In this document: positions 36,009 to 45,319 of the stretch, piece by piece
How positions within the stretch are numbered: position 1 is the first letter of the stretch
Layout: each line of letters begins with the position of its first letter
NCBI GenBank assembly: GCA_002813285.1
Contig: PHTZ01000001.1
Location: 1,611,501-1,675,500, forward strand
Length of the DNA: 64,000 nt
Direction of reading: 5' to 3'
Source of the DNA: Flavobacteriaceae bacterium MAR_2009_75
GTDB lineage: Bacteria; Bacteroidota; Bacteroidia; Flavobacteriales; Flavobacteriaceae
Notes under the pieces: model-generated
Databases searched by the model: none
What the model saw: the letters and a program-made list of their open reading frames with translations, nothing else
What the model was told of the DNA's origin: nothing
Made by a program: the position numbers and the translations under genes

Positions 36009-37028
36009 CTATACTTTATTTCTATTGGTAGAATTACGAATTACAATACTTGATTTAAGCACCTTTCGGGTAATCTTTTTATCAAAGTTTTCAATTCGAT
36101 CAATAATTAATTTCGCGGATTCCACCCCCATTTCATATCCGGGCTGGTCAATACTTGTCATACTGGGCTCTAACAATTCACCAACAGGCTCATTATTAAT
36201 TCCGATTATTGCAAGCTCTTCAGGCATTTTCAACCCGCGTTCTTTAGCCGCCAACATTACCCCTATAGCCACTTGATCACTAAAGGCCAAAATTCCATCA
36301 GGGTGTTCTGGGGAATAAAGTAATTTTCTTGCCGCATTCAAATTGCCCTCTCTTGAAAAATCAGAATTTTCAATAAATTTTTCATTTATAGAAACACCCT
36401 CATCGACCAGAGCTTTTTTATAGCCCAAAAGACGCGTATTACTAATCTGAAGGATGTTCGGACCCCCTATAAATCCGATTTTTTGGCAACCCACTTCGAT
36501 CAGATGCCGAGTAGCATCGTAAGCCGCCTTGAAATTGTCAATGATAACTTTGTCGGAATCAACCTCATCGCAGAGCCTATTGAAAAAAACCAACGGTACT
36601 TTAGCTTTTCTCAATTCAAGAAAATGGTCAAATTCTTTGGTTTCACCAGCTAAAGAAACAATAAGGCCGGCCACCCCCATATCCTTTAACTCCTTAACCA
36701 AAATTCGCTCCCTTTCAAAAGATTCGTTGGACTGACAAATAATAATTTGCATATCATGTTTCTGAAGAACACTTTCTATGCCCGAAATGGCCATTGCGTA
36801 AAGATGGTATTTTATACTTGGCACAATCACACCGACCGCATTTATCTTCTTCGCAAGAAAAGGGTCTACATGCCTAGTCTGGAAGTAATTGTATTCACGC
36901 GCCAGCTCCAGAACCTTATCCCTTGTTTTTTTACTAATGCGAGAATTACCTTGAAGCGCCCTAGAAACGGTAGAAATCGAAACGTTAAGTTCGGCCGCAA
37001 TATCTTTTAAAGTAGTCTGATTCTTCAA
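36009..37028 (-). CDS. LacI-family transcriptional regulator
   Basis: 339 residues. The start is TTG at 37028; it gives the normal LacI N-terminus (KNQTTLKDIAAELNVSISTV, helix-turn-helix) and no in-frame ATG exists nearby. The hinge and periplasmic-binding-like ligand domain follow (FDGILAFSDQVAIGVMLAA-like region, GIIGINNEPVG, TSIDQPGYEMG). Three matching palindromes at 35755, 37278 and 37393 flank the gene, the last two in the region shared with the divergent SusC, so it likely represses itself, the SusC operon and the glycosidase. LacI regulators usually bind sugars or sugar phosphates; the effector is unknown. Confidence 0.9.
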   Translation of the reverse strand: MKNQTTLKDIAAELNVSISTVSRALQGNSRISKKTRDKVLELAREYNYFQTRHVDPFLAKKINAVGVIVPSIKYHLYAMAISGIESVLQKHDMQIIICQSNESFERERILVKELKDMGVAGLIVSLAGETKEFDHFLELRKAKVPLVFFNRLCDEVDSDKVIIDNFKAAYDATRHLIEVGCQKIGFIGGPNILQISNTRLLGYKKALVDEGVSINEKFIENSDFSREGNLNAARKLLYSPEHPDGILAFSDQVAIGVMLAAKERGLKMPEELAIIGINNEPVGELLEPSMTSIDQPGYEMGVESAKLIIDRIENFDKKITRKVLKSSIVIRNSTNRNKV

Positions 37029-37277
37029 TGTATCAAAAATCTATTGAACAAATATAGCCTAAAATTTAGGCAAAAATATTTCCAAGAAAATCAGCATAAA
37101 GATATAGTAGTTCGAATTAATCGCTTTTCAGATCATCACCCAATGCTAATATTTCAAACAATTCAACATTCCTAAAACTTTTAAGCAACGGTTAACTTCA
37201 TTTAACAAACAAGTAATTTTTTACAAAAACACCAGTAATTACTTCACTTGAAAAGAATTCATTTGTAAAAACCACTC

Positions 37278-37303
37278 ATTTTGAGCAAAATTTTGCTCAA
37301 AAT
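37278..37303. promoter_or_regulatory. Candidate LacI operator, site 2 (perfect 26-base palindrome)
   Basis: ATTTTGAGCAAAA followed by its exact reverse complement. It is the best of three sites sharing TGAGCAAA/TTTGCTCA half-sites around the LacI gene. Confidence 0.7.
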
Positions 37304-37392
37304 TTAATCTTAATAATTGTTTTATTAAAAATAATTATATACTATTGATGTGATATTGATAATATTAATACATAATCAAGTAAATATAATAA

Positions 37393-37412
37393 TTATGCAA
37401 TTTTTTGCTCAA
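37393..37412. promoter_or_regulatory. Candidate LacI operator, site 3
   Basis: TTATGCAATTTTTTGCTCAA matches the core of site 2 at 17 of 20 positions. It overlaps the TTTG of the putative SusC promoter. Confidence 0.5.
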
Positions 37413-37437
37413 TAGTAAATAGACACCTATACCTTTA
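37404..37437 (+). promoter_or_regulatory. Putative promoter of the region D SusC operon
   Basis: TTTG at 37404-37407, a 22-base spacer, and TACCTTTA at 37430-37437, one mismatch from TAnnTTTG. The -33 element lies inside operator site 3, so LacI binding would block it. The leader would be about 95 bases. Confidence 0.4.
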
Positions 37438-37538
37438 ATAATTGTAGTACTAATTGCCTTACATCACTGCTTCAACAGCACATACGTATGACTACTATTC
37501 AAACTAAAGCCATATAAAAATCAATCAAACTTTATTTT

Positions 37539-40500
37539 ATGAAGAAGCAAAAACTTAAATACACCTCTAGATCAAAGGGGATTTTTTGGGGCATGATTTT
37601 GATATTAATGGTCTCATTTAACTCATTCGCCCAATCGACCGTGACCGGAAGCATCGTAGACGAAGCAGGAGTAGGCTTACCCGGAGCGACTATAATTGTC
37701 GAGGGAACCACCCAAGGTACTACTGCCGATTTTGATGGCAACTACTCGATTACCGTTCCCGAAGGAGCAACTCGCTTAAGGTTTAGTTACGTTGGCTATC
37801 TAGCGCAAACGATTGAAATTTCAGGTAGATCGACTATTGATGTCGCCATGGACCCCGATGCTTCAGAACTTGCCGAGGTGGTAATCGTAGGATATGGCAC
37901 CCAATTAGAATCTGAAGTAACGGGAAGCATTGGCAAAGCAGATACTGAAGACATGGCAAGGGTCTCGACCCCAACGGTCAGTCAAGCACTACAAGGTCGG
38001 GTTGCGGGCGTCTTCATTAAAAACCAAAGTGGTCAGCCCGGCACTAATAAGACTTCTATTAATATTCGCGGTTTCGGCGAACCCCTATATATTGTTGATG
38101 GTTTACCAGTCGATGTTTCGGTCTTTTCCGCTTTAAACCCTGATGATATTGAAGAACTTAATATTTTAAAGGATGCAGCATCTGCTGCGGTCTATGGTGC
38201 AAGAGCCGGAAACGGTGTAGTACTTGTCACGACAAAGCGGGGTACAACATCTGGGCGCACTCAATTTTCCTATAGGGGAGACACAGGCTTTCAAGCCCTT
38301 ACATATTTACCCGATGCGGTCGATACGTGGGAATACATGGCCCTTTGGAACATTCGGGCAATTGATAGAGGTGAAGACTTACGTTGGTCACCCGAAACAG
38401 TAGCCGACTACAGGGCCAATCAAGGTTTAGATGACGAAAATTTTCCGAATGTAGATATGTTCGAGTTAATCTCACTGAACGCTTCACCTATGTCAACTCA
38501 TGATTTGTCCGTTAGGGGTGGCACAACAAACGTACGCTACTTTATTTCCGGAAACCTCTTCGACCAAAACGGTCTCGAGAAAAATGTTTTTGGAGGTACA
38601 GACACTAGATTTAAGCGCTATCAGGTTCGCGGAAATCTAGATGTGAGCGTTACCGAGAAATTCGATTTCAACCTAGATATGAGTTATAACCTTCAAGATT
38701 TTTTCGGGCCTAGAAACCAGTTTGAAGGTACAGATTGGTCGCAAGGGCAGGGTATTTTTGCCCGTAGTGGTCGTTGGAGGCCATTTTTTTCAATAGTTGA
38801 ATTACCTGGAGGGCATCTTGATTTTCCTCGAGGCGCCCCTGAGGGTCAAACTGTAAACCCATTGAATTTGGCCAGCGCCGAAATAGGTGGCTCTCAAGAG
38901 TTTCAAAGACAATTTGTCGATGTGAAATTAGGAGCAAAATATCAACTTATTCCCGGTTTAAGTACTCGTGCCGTTTTAAACTATCAGAGCACCAATTTGC
39001 AACAAAAACTATTTCAAAAAAGAGCACCTGAATATCGCTATAATGCCGATACGCAAGAACATGAATTTGTTCGCGCACTTAATGCCGATACACGGGTTAG
39101 AAAACAAAATTCGCAAACTTCTAATTTGAATTTCCAGTATTTCTTAGAAGGCAATCACTCATTTGGTGAAAAACACACCTTAAAAACCATGTATGTGTTC
39201 GAATATATTCAGCAAGATTTCGAAAGTTTTGAGGCAAGTAGAATTCTATACGAGTTTCCGATTTCACAGTTAACCGCTGGGCCACCAGACCAGCAGTTTA
39301 ACGATGATGCTATAGACAGAAATAAAAGAATGGGGCACGTCGGAAGAATCTCATACAATTATGATGACACCTATTCCCTAGAGGTAAGTGCGAGATATGA
39401 CGGATCTATAAGGTTTCCAAAAGATTCACGCTGGGGTCTTTTTCCATCAATTTCCGGAGCATGGAATATATCTGAAGAATCGTGGTTCGAAAATATTGAT
39501 TGGGTAAGAACCTTAAAACTGAGAGCATCGTATGGGCGACTAGGTTTCGACGGTGCAGGTAACTTTCAAGATCTAAACACATATTCTTTTAATGAGTTTT
39601 ATATCTACGGAGGGAATAATATTAGAACCTCGATCATTAACGACGGACTACCCAACCCCCAAATTACCTGGGAAAAAATGGATATTGTTAATCTTGGGCT
39701 GGATGCAAACTTGTTCGATGGAAAATTAGAAGGGTCTGTAGACGTCTACAAGAGAAATCGATTTGATGTTCTAGGGCAACGAATACTAGAAGTGCCCCCC
39801 GTTGTAGGTGCCGAACTACCACTGCAGAATTTTCAAGAATTTGAAAACAAAGGAATTGAATTCAGCCTACGCCATAATAATAGAGTCAATGAAAATTGGA
39901 ATTATTCAATTGGTGGAAATATCGGAATTAACGAAGAAACTATAGTTCATACAGACGAAGTCGATTTTATCAATAAAGAAGCCGAAAGACGTGAAAAGCA
40001 AATTGGTCAGCGAACCAGAACCGGTGATAGGGGCAATGGTGTGGACGAAACTCCTATTGAAGTATTTTACTATGAAACCGACGGACTGTTCACTTCACAA
40101 GAAGAAATTGATAATTGGGCAGATATCGATGGTAATGGCAACCGTTCTCTTCAAATAGGAGATGTCAAACCTATAGACCGAAATGGTGACGGTAGAATTA
40201 CCGATGCCGATAAGTATGTAGCCACTTCAGGCACGAACCCGAGGTTGACTTTTGGTTTTCAGACCCGCGTCGCATGGAAAGGTTTTGAACTATCTTCCTT
40301 TTGGCAGGGCGCTTCTCTTTTCGGCTGGAATTTAGATTGGAGTGAATTCGAAGGCCCTTTTCCTTCAAATGGTGTTGCCTTGCAAAAAGATATAAAAGAT
40401 GCCTACATACCAGAAAATCAATTTGGCCTACCAACAGTTAGCGCTAGCGAAGCAAGATGGCCGAGAGCGTCGGGCATAGTAAATAGCGAATACGACACCT

Positions 40501-40742
40501 ATTTGATAGACGGAACGTATTTACGGCTAAAACAGTTGCAATTGAGTTATAATTTCTCCCCTGACCTGTTGCAACGCCTGGGGCTAACCAATCTAAAATT
40601 GTATGCAGGGGGCACCAATATTCTGACGTTTTCAGATCTAGATTTTCTAGACCCCGAAATCGATGAAGATCCTGCACAATTTTTCGGAAACTATCATCCG
40701 CAAACGCGTGTATATAATATTGGTGTTCAACTTGGTTTCTAA
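37539..40742 (+). CDS. SusC/RagA-family TonB-dependent transporter (region D)
   Basis: 1067 residues: signal peptide (NSFAQ, cleavage near residue 31), carboxypeptidase-D-like domain (GSIVDEAGVGLPGATIIVEG), LAEVVIVGYGTQLE, plug (LNILKDAASAAVYGARAGNG) and barrel ending YNIGVQLGF. No STN domain, in keeping with LacI rather than ECF/FecR control. It is the first gene of the plus-strand run; the SusD gene follows at 40782. Substrate is not evident from sequence; downstream DUF5060 glycosidases suggest a distinct algal or plant cell-wall oligosaccharide. Confidence 0.95.
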   Translation: MKKQKLKYTSRSKGIFWGMILILMVSFNSFAQSTVTGSIVDEAGVGLPGATIIVEGTTQGTTADFDGNYSITVPEGATRLRFSYVGYLAQTIEISGRSTIDVAMDPDASELAEVVIVGYGTQLESEVTGSIGKADTEDMARVSTPTVSQALQGRVAGVFIKNQSGQPGTNKTSINIRGFGEPLYIVDGLPVDVSVFSALNPDDIEELNILKDAASAAVYGARAGNGVVLVTTKRGTTSGRTQFSYRGDTGFQALTYLPDAVDTWEYMALWNIRAIDRGEDLRWSPETVADYRANQGLDDENFPNVDMFELISLNASPMSTHDLSVRGGTTNVRYFISGNLFDQNGLEKNVFGGTDTRFKRYQVRGNLDVSVTEKFDFNLDMSYNLQDFFGPRNQFEGTDWSQGQGIFARSGRWRPFFSIVELPGGHLDFPRGAPEGQTVNPLNLASAEIGGSQEFQRQFVDVKLGAKYQLIPGLSTRAVLNYQSTNLQQKLFQKRAPEYRYNADTQEHEFVRALNADTRVRKQNSQTSNLNFQYFLEGNHSFGEKHTLKTMYVFEYIQQDFESFEASRILYEFPISQLTAGPPDQQFNDDAIDRNKRMGHVGRISYNYDDTYSLEVSARYDGSIRFPKDSRWGLFPSISGAWNISEESWFENIDWVRTLKLRASYGRLGFDGAGNFQDLNTYSFNEFYIYGGNNIRTSIINDGLPNPQITWEKMDIVNLGLDANLFDGKLEGSVDVYKRNRFDVLGQRILEVPPVVGAELPLQNFQEFENKGIEFSLRHNNRVNENWNYSIGGNIGINEETIVHTDEVDFINKEAERREKQIGQRTRTGDRGNGVDETPIEVFYYETDGLFTSQEEIDNWADIDGNGNRSLQIGDVKPIDRNGDGRITDADKYVATSGTNPRLTFGFQTRVAWKGFELSSFWQGASLFGWNLDWSEFEGPFPSNGVALQKDIKDAYIPENQFGLPTVSASEARWPRASGIVNSEYDTYLIDGTYLRLKQLQLSYNFSPDLLQRLGLTNLKLYAGGTNILTFSDLDFLDPEIDEDPAQFFGNYHPQTRVYNIGVQLGF

Positions 40743-40781
40743 AACGAAATTATGGCAGCAAAGACAATAATTTTCTTGACT

Positions 40782-42545
40782 ATGAAAAACATAAAGAAAT
40801 TGAACAAACTTATCGCACGGTTCGTAATTATACTCTCAGTTATAATTGCCTCCTGTAGTTTAGACGAAACCCCTAGAGATAGGGTTAGTGGTGATGTAGT
40901 ATTTACAGATGAGGCTTTTGCTTCTGCACTGGCCACTGATTTGTATCGACAATTTCCATTTAACGGATTTAACAACTTTGACATTTCTCTAGGGCACCAT
41001 GATTTGGGCACAGAGCGTGGCGGCAATTTTACGGATTGTTATACCCACGGAGGTATGAATCAAAATAATGACTGCAATGGGCTATGGAACTATTCATATA
41101 TCAGAGATATGAATGTCTATCTCGACAATTTGGCAACTTCTGACCTATCCGATGAGTTCAAACAGAGGCTTGAAGGTGAGATAAGGGTAATGAGAGCGGC
41201 AGTCTACTTCAAGATGCAAAAGAGGTACGGCGGGGTTCCATTGATAGATGTTGTTTTAGACCCTTTTGAAGATGTACCTGATCAGTACCGAGAAAGAAGC
41301 ACGGAAGAAGCAATAGCTGATTTCGTCGATAGTGAATTATCGGCAGGGGCGGCTTTGCTGGCAGATGTTGATGACCCCGGTGAAACAGGTCGCTTCAATC
41401 AGTGGACCGCACTAGCCTATAAAGCTAGGGCCAATCTTCATGCAGCTTCAATTGCCGATTTCGGAACCTTGTCAAGCAACGGATTAACTGGTATACCAGC
41501 CTCCAGAGCCGATGAATATTACGCCAAAGCAAGAGATGCTGCTGTGGCCGTCATCAGTTCAGCTCAATATAGCTTGATTTCAGGAGGTGCACCAGAGCAA
41601 GCCTATCGGAGTATTTTCATCGATGATTCCAATCCAGAGATAATCTTCGAAAGAATATATAATGGAGTTCAGATCAATCATGCCTTCGCTCATCAAAATC
41701 AACCAACACCATTTTCTGAAGGACAGGGCTCTCAATTGAACCCCACTTTAGGCCTTATCAATCAATACGAAAATTTAGACGGTACCCTGAGCGTACCGGA
41801 TTTTGGCGAGGCAAACCTGTATGATGATGGTCGGGCCCCTTGGGCAAATAAAGACCCGAGAGTATTTGCATCTTACTTATTTGAAGGTGATGATTACGCA
41901 GGCCTTACCGTAGAGTTGTACGAGGGAATCGACCCTACAGCAGGGGCTCCGAATCCTGACAACATAGTTTCAGAAGTTGGCGTTCAGGTCAACGGAAAGA
42001 ACTCGGTAGGTGGGGCAAGTCGAAGACAGGCCAATCAATTCTTCCCGTCCACTGGGTTTCTCTTGCACAAATATGTGGCCCCCACCCCATTGATCCCTGA
42101 CGACACAGAGTCATATAACTGGAAAGAATTGCGATTGGGTGAAATGTACTTGATAGCTGCGGAAAGTGAGTTTGAATTAGAAAATTTGACGGAAGCCGCG
42201 AAATGGCTGAACTTCACTCGTAATAGGGTCGGCCTGCTAAATATTGAAGATACGGCAGATGGCCTAACTCGCGAACGCTTGAGATTAGAAAGAACAAGTG
42301 AATTAGTTTATGAGGGGCATAGATGGTACGACATAAGAAGGTGGAGAACTGCCCTCGACTTATTGAACGGGCAAACTGTACAAGGCCTTAGGGTCATTTA
42401 TTATGATGCGACCGATCAATTTTATTTCCTTCAAATCGATAGCGAAAGGGTTCAACGTGTATTTCGGCCAGAACATTATTACAATCCGATAACCAATAGC
42501 AGAATCGCGGCTCAGGGCGAATTAATAGAAAACCCGGGATACTAA
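40782..42545 (+). CDS. SusD/RagB-family lipoprotein (region D)
   Basis: 587 residues from ATG at 40782, which puts the lipobox at Cys25 (IIASC); an ATG at 40752 would add ten residues before the signal. SusD marks are GEIRVMRAAVYFKMQKRYGG, LRLGEMYLIAAESEFE and RLERTSELVYEGHRWYDIRR, ending in PENPGY-like tail (LIENPGY). Several inserts make it longer than the other two SusD proteins here. It is the surface partner of the SusC encoded 40 bases upstream. Confidence 0.92.
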   Translation: MKNIKKLNKLIARFVIILSVIIASCSLDETPRDRVSGDVVFTDEAFASALATDLYRQFPFNGFNNFDISLGHHDLGTERGGNFTDCYTHGGMNQNNDCNGLWNYSYIRDMNVYLDNLATSDLSDEFKQRLEGEIRVMRAAVYFKMQKRYGGVPLIDVVLDPFEDVPDQYRERSTEEAIADFVDSELSAGAALLADVDDPGETGRFNQWTALAYKARANLHAASIADFGTLSSNGLTGIPASRADEYYAKARDAAVAVISSAQYSLISGGAPEQAYRSIFIDDSNPEIIFERIYNGVQINHAFAHQNQPTPFSEGQGSQLNPTLGLINQYENLDGTLSVPDFGEANLYDDGRAPWANKDPRVFASYLFEGDDYAGLTVELYEGIDPTAGAPNPDNIVSEVGVQVNGKNSVGGASRRQANQFFPSTGFLLHKYVAPTPLIPDDTESYNWKELRLGEMYLIAAESEFELENLTEAAKWLNFTRNRVGLLNIEDTADGLTRERLRLERTSELVYEGHRWYDIRRWRTALDLLNGQTVQGLRVIYYDATDQFYFLQIDSERVQRVFRPEHYYNPITNSRIAAQGELIENPGY

Positions 42546-42590
42546 AAGTAATGTGACCTCCAAGTTCATGTTCTATTTAAAACAATAAAT

Positions 42591-43325
42591 ATGAAAATAA
42601 TACTAATGAAATCAACAGCTATAATTAAAAAGGCGAATCTGGTTTTGATATTAATGGCACTAGGTGTTACAGTATTATCAGGTTGTTCAGAAGAAATCAA
42701 AGATTTCGGTTTCGACGGCAAAATACAAGGATCGGTTCTTGATCAAAATGGAAATGTGGTCGCAGGTGATGCATCTAACGCCGAGTTGACTGTTTTTATC
42801 TTAGGAGCTGAAGATCGGGTTCCTTTAGAATTAAGAGTTAACAACGACGGCACATATGCAAACCTGCATTTATTCCCACAATCATACTCCCTATGGATCG
42901 AAGGACCTGTTGTCGGCCCTTCTGAAAGCAACCCCATAAATGTTGATTTGAATGGGGGTCTTGTTGAAAATGATATTACAGTTACGCCCTTTTTGGTAAT
43001 AGACCAACCCACAGCAACAATTTCTGACAACACAATTTCAATCAACTACAATATCAGTCCTAGTTCAGGCCATATGGTCGATGAAATTAAAATTTTGGTC
43101 AGTACGGTCAAAAAAGTAGGTGTCGACACGGGCAACGGTCCGCGATGGCAAACTCGCGAAGAGAATCCCGTTGACAATTCTGGAACGCAAACGGTAGAAT
43201 TAGATGAAGAGCTTTTGAACGCAGCCGCAGAAGGAGGCAATGGAGAGTTGACAATTCGCGTTGCAGCAAAGTCTGATCAGACAACGGCATGGAATCTGAG
43301 CCTGCCATTGGTCATTGCTCTTTAA
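42591..43325 (+). CDS. DUF3823-type surface lipoprotein, likely glycan-binding (SusE/F position)
   Basis: 244 residues (an ATG at 42606 is an alternative start). Lipobox VLSGC at Cys32. Two beta-sandwich modules follow: a CNA-B/transthyretin-like one (GKIQGSVLDQNGNVVAG, NDGTYANLHLFPQSYSLWIEG), and a second with DQPTATISDNTISINYNISP. This is the DUF3823 layout common right after SusD in PULs, where such proteins sit at the cell surface and bind glycan. Same operon as SusCD. Confidence 0.78.
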   Translation: MKIILMKSTAIIKKANLVLILMALGVTVLSGCSEEIKDFGFDGKIQGSVLDQNGNVVAGDASNAELTVFILGAEDRVPLELRVNNDGTYANLHLFPQSYSLWIEGPVVGPSESNPINVDLNGGLVENDITVTPFLVIDQPTATISDNTISINYNISPSSGHMVDEIKILVSTVKKVGVDTGNGPRWQTREENPVDNSGTQTVELDEELLNAAAEGGNGELTIRVAAKSDQTTAWNLSLPLVIAL

Positions 43326-43404
43326 CCTTGAAATGACCAATGAATAAACTTAGTGAAGAAAGGCTTTCTCAGGTTCTTTGTTTTACATCAACAAATTAAA
43401 CTTT

Positions 43405-43920
43405 ATGCGAATTCAAAATTTCTTGCGGGCCGGATTATTGCTGATTTCATGTATTCTTATACTTGCCTATACCGTAAAAAATGATACTGGGTCTAACGAC
43501 CCAAACTCGAAAAAGTCAACGATAGATAAAGATTTTATCACTTTACCGGCAGACACTACGGTGATAGAATTAAAAACCGAAGGAATAAAACTTAGCTATT
43601 CAGAATCAGAAATACATGCAAGGGCAGGTGATATTTTACTCATTCGTTACTCAAATGAAAGTGATATGAGCCATAACATTGTTTTTGTCAATAAAGAAGA
43701 AGACATACGGCCGGTTGGCATGGCGGCTCTTCAAGCAGCAACCACCGATTGGATTCCGGAAAACGAAATGAAACGTATCATCGCGTATAGCTCGCTTGTA
43801 TACTCAGGTGAAACGGTAGAATTGTGTTTTAAAGTGCCCCCTCCGGGTACTTACCCTTATATCTGCACCTATTCGGCACATTGGACACAAATGCAAGGTA
43901 AGTTGATTTCAACCGAATAA
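43405..43920 (+). CDS. Blue copper protein (plastocyanin/azurin-like)
   Basis: 171 residues from ATG at 43405. An N-terminal hydrophobic anchor or signal (about 7-24) leads into a cupredoxin fold with a full type 1 copper site: His90 (MSHNIVF), then Cys154, His159 and Met163 in CTYSAHWTQM. The C-x4-H-x3-M spacing equals that of azurin. Such proteins carry single electrons in the periplasm. In a saccharide locus it is unusual; the sugar-dehydrogenase-like propeller two genes downstream could be its electron donor (inference). About 80 bases after the DUF3823 gene and 40 before the FG-GAP protein. Confidence 0.85.
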   Translation: MRIQNFLRAGLLLISCILILAYTVKNDTGSNDPNSKKSTIDKDFITLPADTTVIELKTEGIKLSYSESEIHARAGDILLIRYSNESDMSHNIVFVNKEEDIRPVGMAALQAATTDWIPENEMKRIIAYSSLVYSGETVELCFKVPPPGTYPYICTYSAHWTQMQGKLISTE

Positions 43921-43959
43921 TACCTACAATTATTATAAACCACTTAATTAAAAATTATT

Positions 43960-45261
43960 ATGAACATATTATTGAACTACTCAACGCCCATAATAAGATG
44001 CTTAGTTAAGGGCGCTTTTCTCTTTTTTATATTTGTTGGCATACCGGTCGAAAGTTCGGCACAAGGCAGTAAGAAAGATATTAAATTTAGAACCCACATA
44101 GTCGACAATTCACTTGTCGGTAGTGCATTTTCCAACACTGGTCTTGCAGATATGGATGGCGACGGGCAACTTGATTATATCATGAGCTCTCGTAACACTG
44201 ATAAGATATATGTTTACAAATTTCATAAACCAGGCCATTGGTCTAAATATATTGTTGGGGAGGATCCCCCGACAGATGCCGGGGGAACGGTGATGGATGT
44301 AGACGGTGATGGTTTAATCGACTATGTTGTGGGTGCTGCTTGGTACAAGAATTCAGGAGACCTCAACACCCCTTTCGAACGAATTATTTTTGATGAATCA
44401 ATCGTGAATGGGGCCATTCATGATCAAATTGTTTCAGATATAAATGGAGATGGAAAGTTAGATGTGATCACCATGTCAGACAAGAACAATCTACGTTGGT
44501 ATAATATTCCAAAAAATCCTAGGGATACATGGGTCAAAACTGATATCGGCACCCCGGTTCATGGTGGGGTAGCACCTAAAGGATATGGTGATCTTGATGG
44601 TGATGGTGATCTTGATGTAGTTCGAACCGATGTTTGGTTCGAAAATACAGATGGAAAGGCCACAAAATGGAAACAACATCCATTGGGTCCGTTCATGCCA
44701 CTTCCAGAGGGCGAACCAGGTTATGCCGCAAATGCTGCGAGATCTTGGGTTGAAGACATGAATCAAGATGGTAGAATGGATGTCGTACAAACAGTGGAAG
44801 AAATGCGAGGCGGAAGAGTTTGGTGGATGGAAAATCTTGGCGCCGATAAAAAAGGTGTTATTCAATGGCACCGCCATGAAATAGCTGGTTGGGATCGAAT
44901 AATGGGCGGACTTCATTCACTGGGGGTAGCAGATTTTACCGGAGACGGAAAACCAGATGTGATATCTGCCGAACAAGACTGGCAACGAGCTAGACCAGGG
45001 GCAAACGGAGAAGAAAATCCACGTTACTTTCTATGGGAAAATCTAGGGGTTGGGCCTTCTTGGTCAAACAATCCAACGGTAGAATGGAAAGAACATGTAA
45101 TTGCCGATGAGAATCTTGGTGGTCATGAAATTGTATTCGGAGATGTCACAGGTAACGGTCTGCTTGATATAGTGGGTAAACCATGGAGCCCATCTGACAA
45201 TAACGCCTTCGGCGGCAAAGCTTTTGTCATTTTTCTAGAAAATAAATCTAATCTTGATTAA
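43960..45261 (+). CDS. Secreted FG-GAP/VCBS beta-propeller protein
   Basis: 433 residues with a signal peptide (SSAQG, cleavage near residue 36). At least seven Ca-binding loop repeats occur, such as DMDGDGQLDYI, DVDGDGLIDYV, DINGDGKLDVI, DLDGDGDLDVV, DMNQDGRMDVV, DFTGDGKPDVI and DVTGNGLLDIV, one per propeller blade. Whether it binds glycan, catalyses a reaction or acts as a scaffold is unknown; some seven-bladed proteins of this type in PULs are polysaccharide lyases or glycosidases. It lies in the same run between the copper protein and the dehydrogenase-like propeller. Confidence 0.8.
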   Translation: MNILLNYSTPIIRCLVKGAFLFFIFVGIPVESSAQGSKKDIKFRTHIVDNSLVGSAFSNTGLADMDGDGQLDYIMSSRNTDKIYVYKFHKPGHWSKYIVGEDPPTDAGGTVMDVDGDGLIDYVVGAAWYKNSGDLNTPFERIIFDESIVNGAIHDQIVSDINGDGKLDVITMSDKNNLRWYNIPKNPRDTWVKTDIGTPVHGGVAPKGYGDLDGDGDLDVVRTDVWFENTDGKATKWKQHPLGPFMPLPEGEPGYAANAARSWVEDMNQDGRMDVVQTVEEMRGGRVWWMENLGADKKGVIQWHRHEIAGWDRIMGGLHSLGVADFTGDGKPDVISAEQDWQRARPGANGEENPRYFLWENLGVGPSWSNNPTVEWKEHVIADENLGGHEIVFGDVTGNGLLDIVGKPWSPSDNNAFGGKAFVIFLENKSNLD

Positions 45262-45319
45262 TAGCTATAAACCTTATCGGTTAGACCGTTTAACTCAAGC
45301 AACAAACCCAATATTATAA

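Larger units (their letters stand above)
37029..37538. other. 510-base divergent control region (LacI / SusC)
   Basis: Very AT-rich, with no gene. It holds two LacI-type operators (37278-37303 and 37393-37412) and a promoter-like pair toward the SusC gene (37404-37437). Confidence 0.55.
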
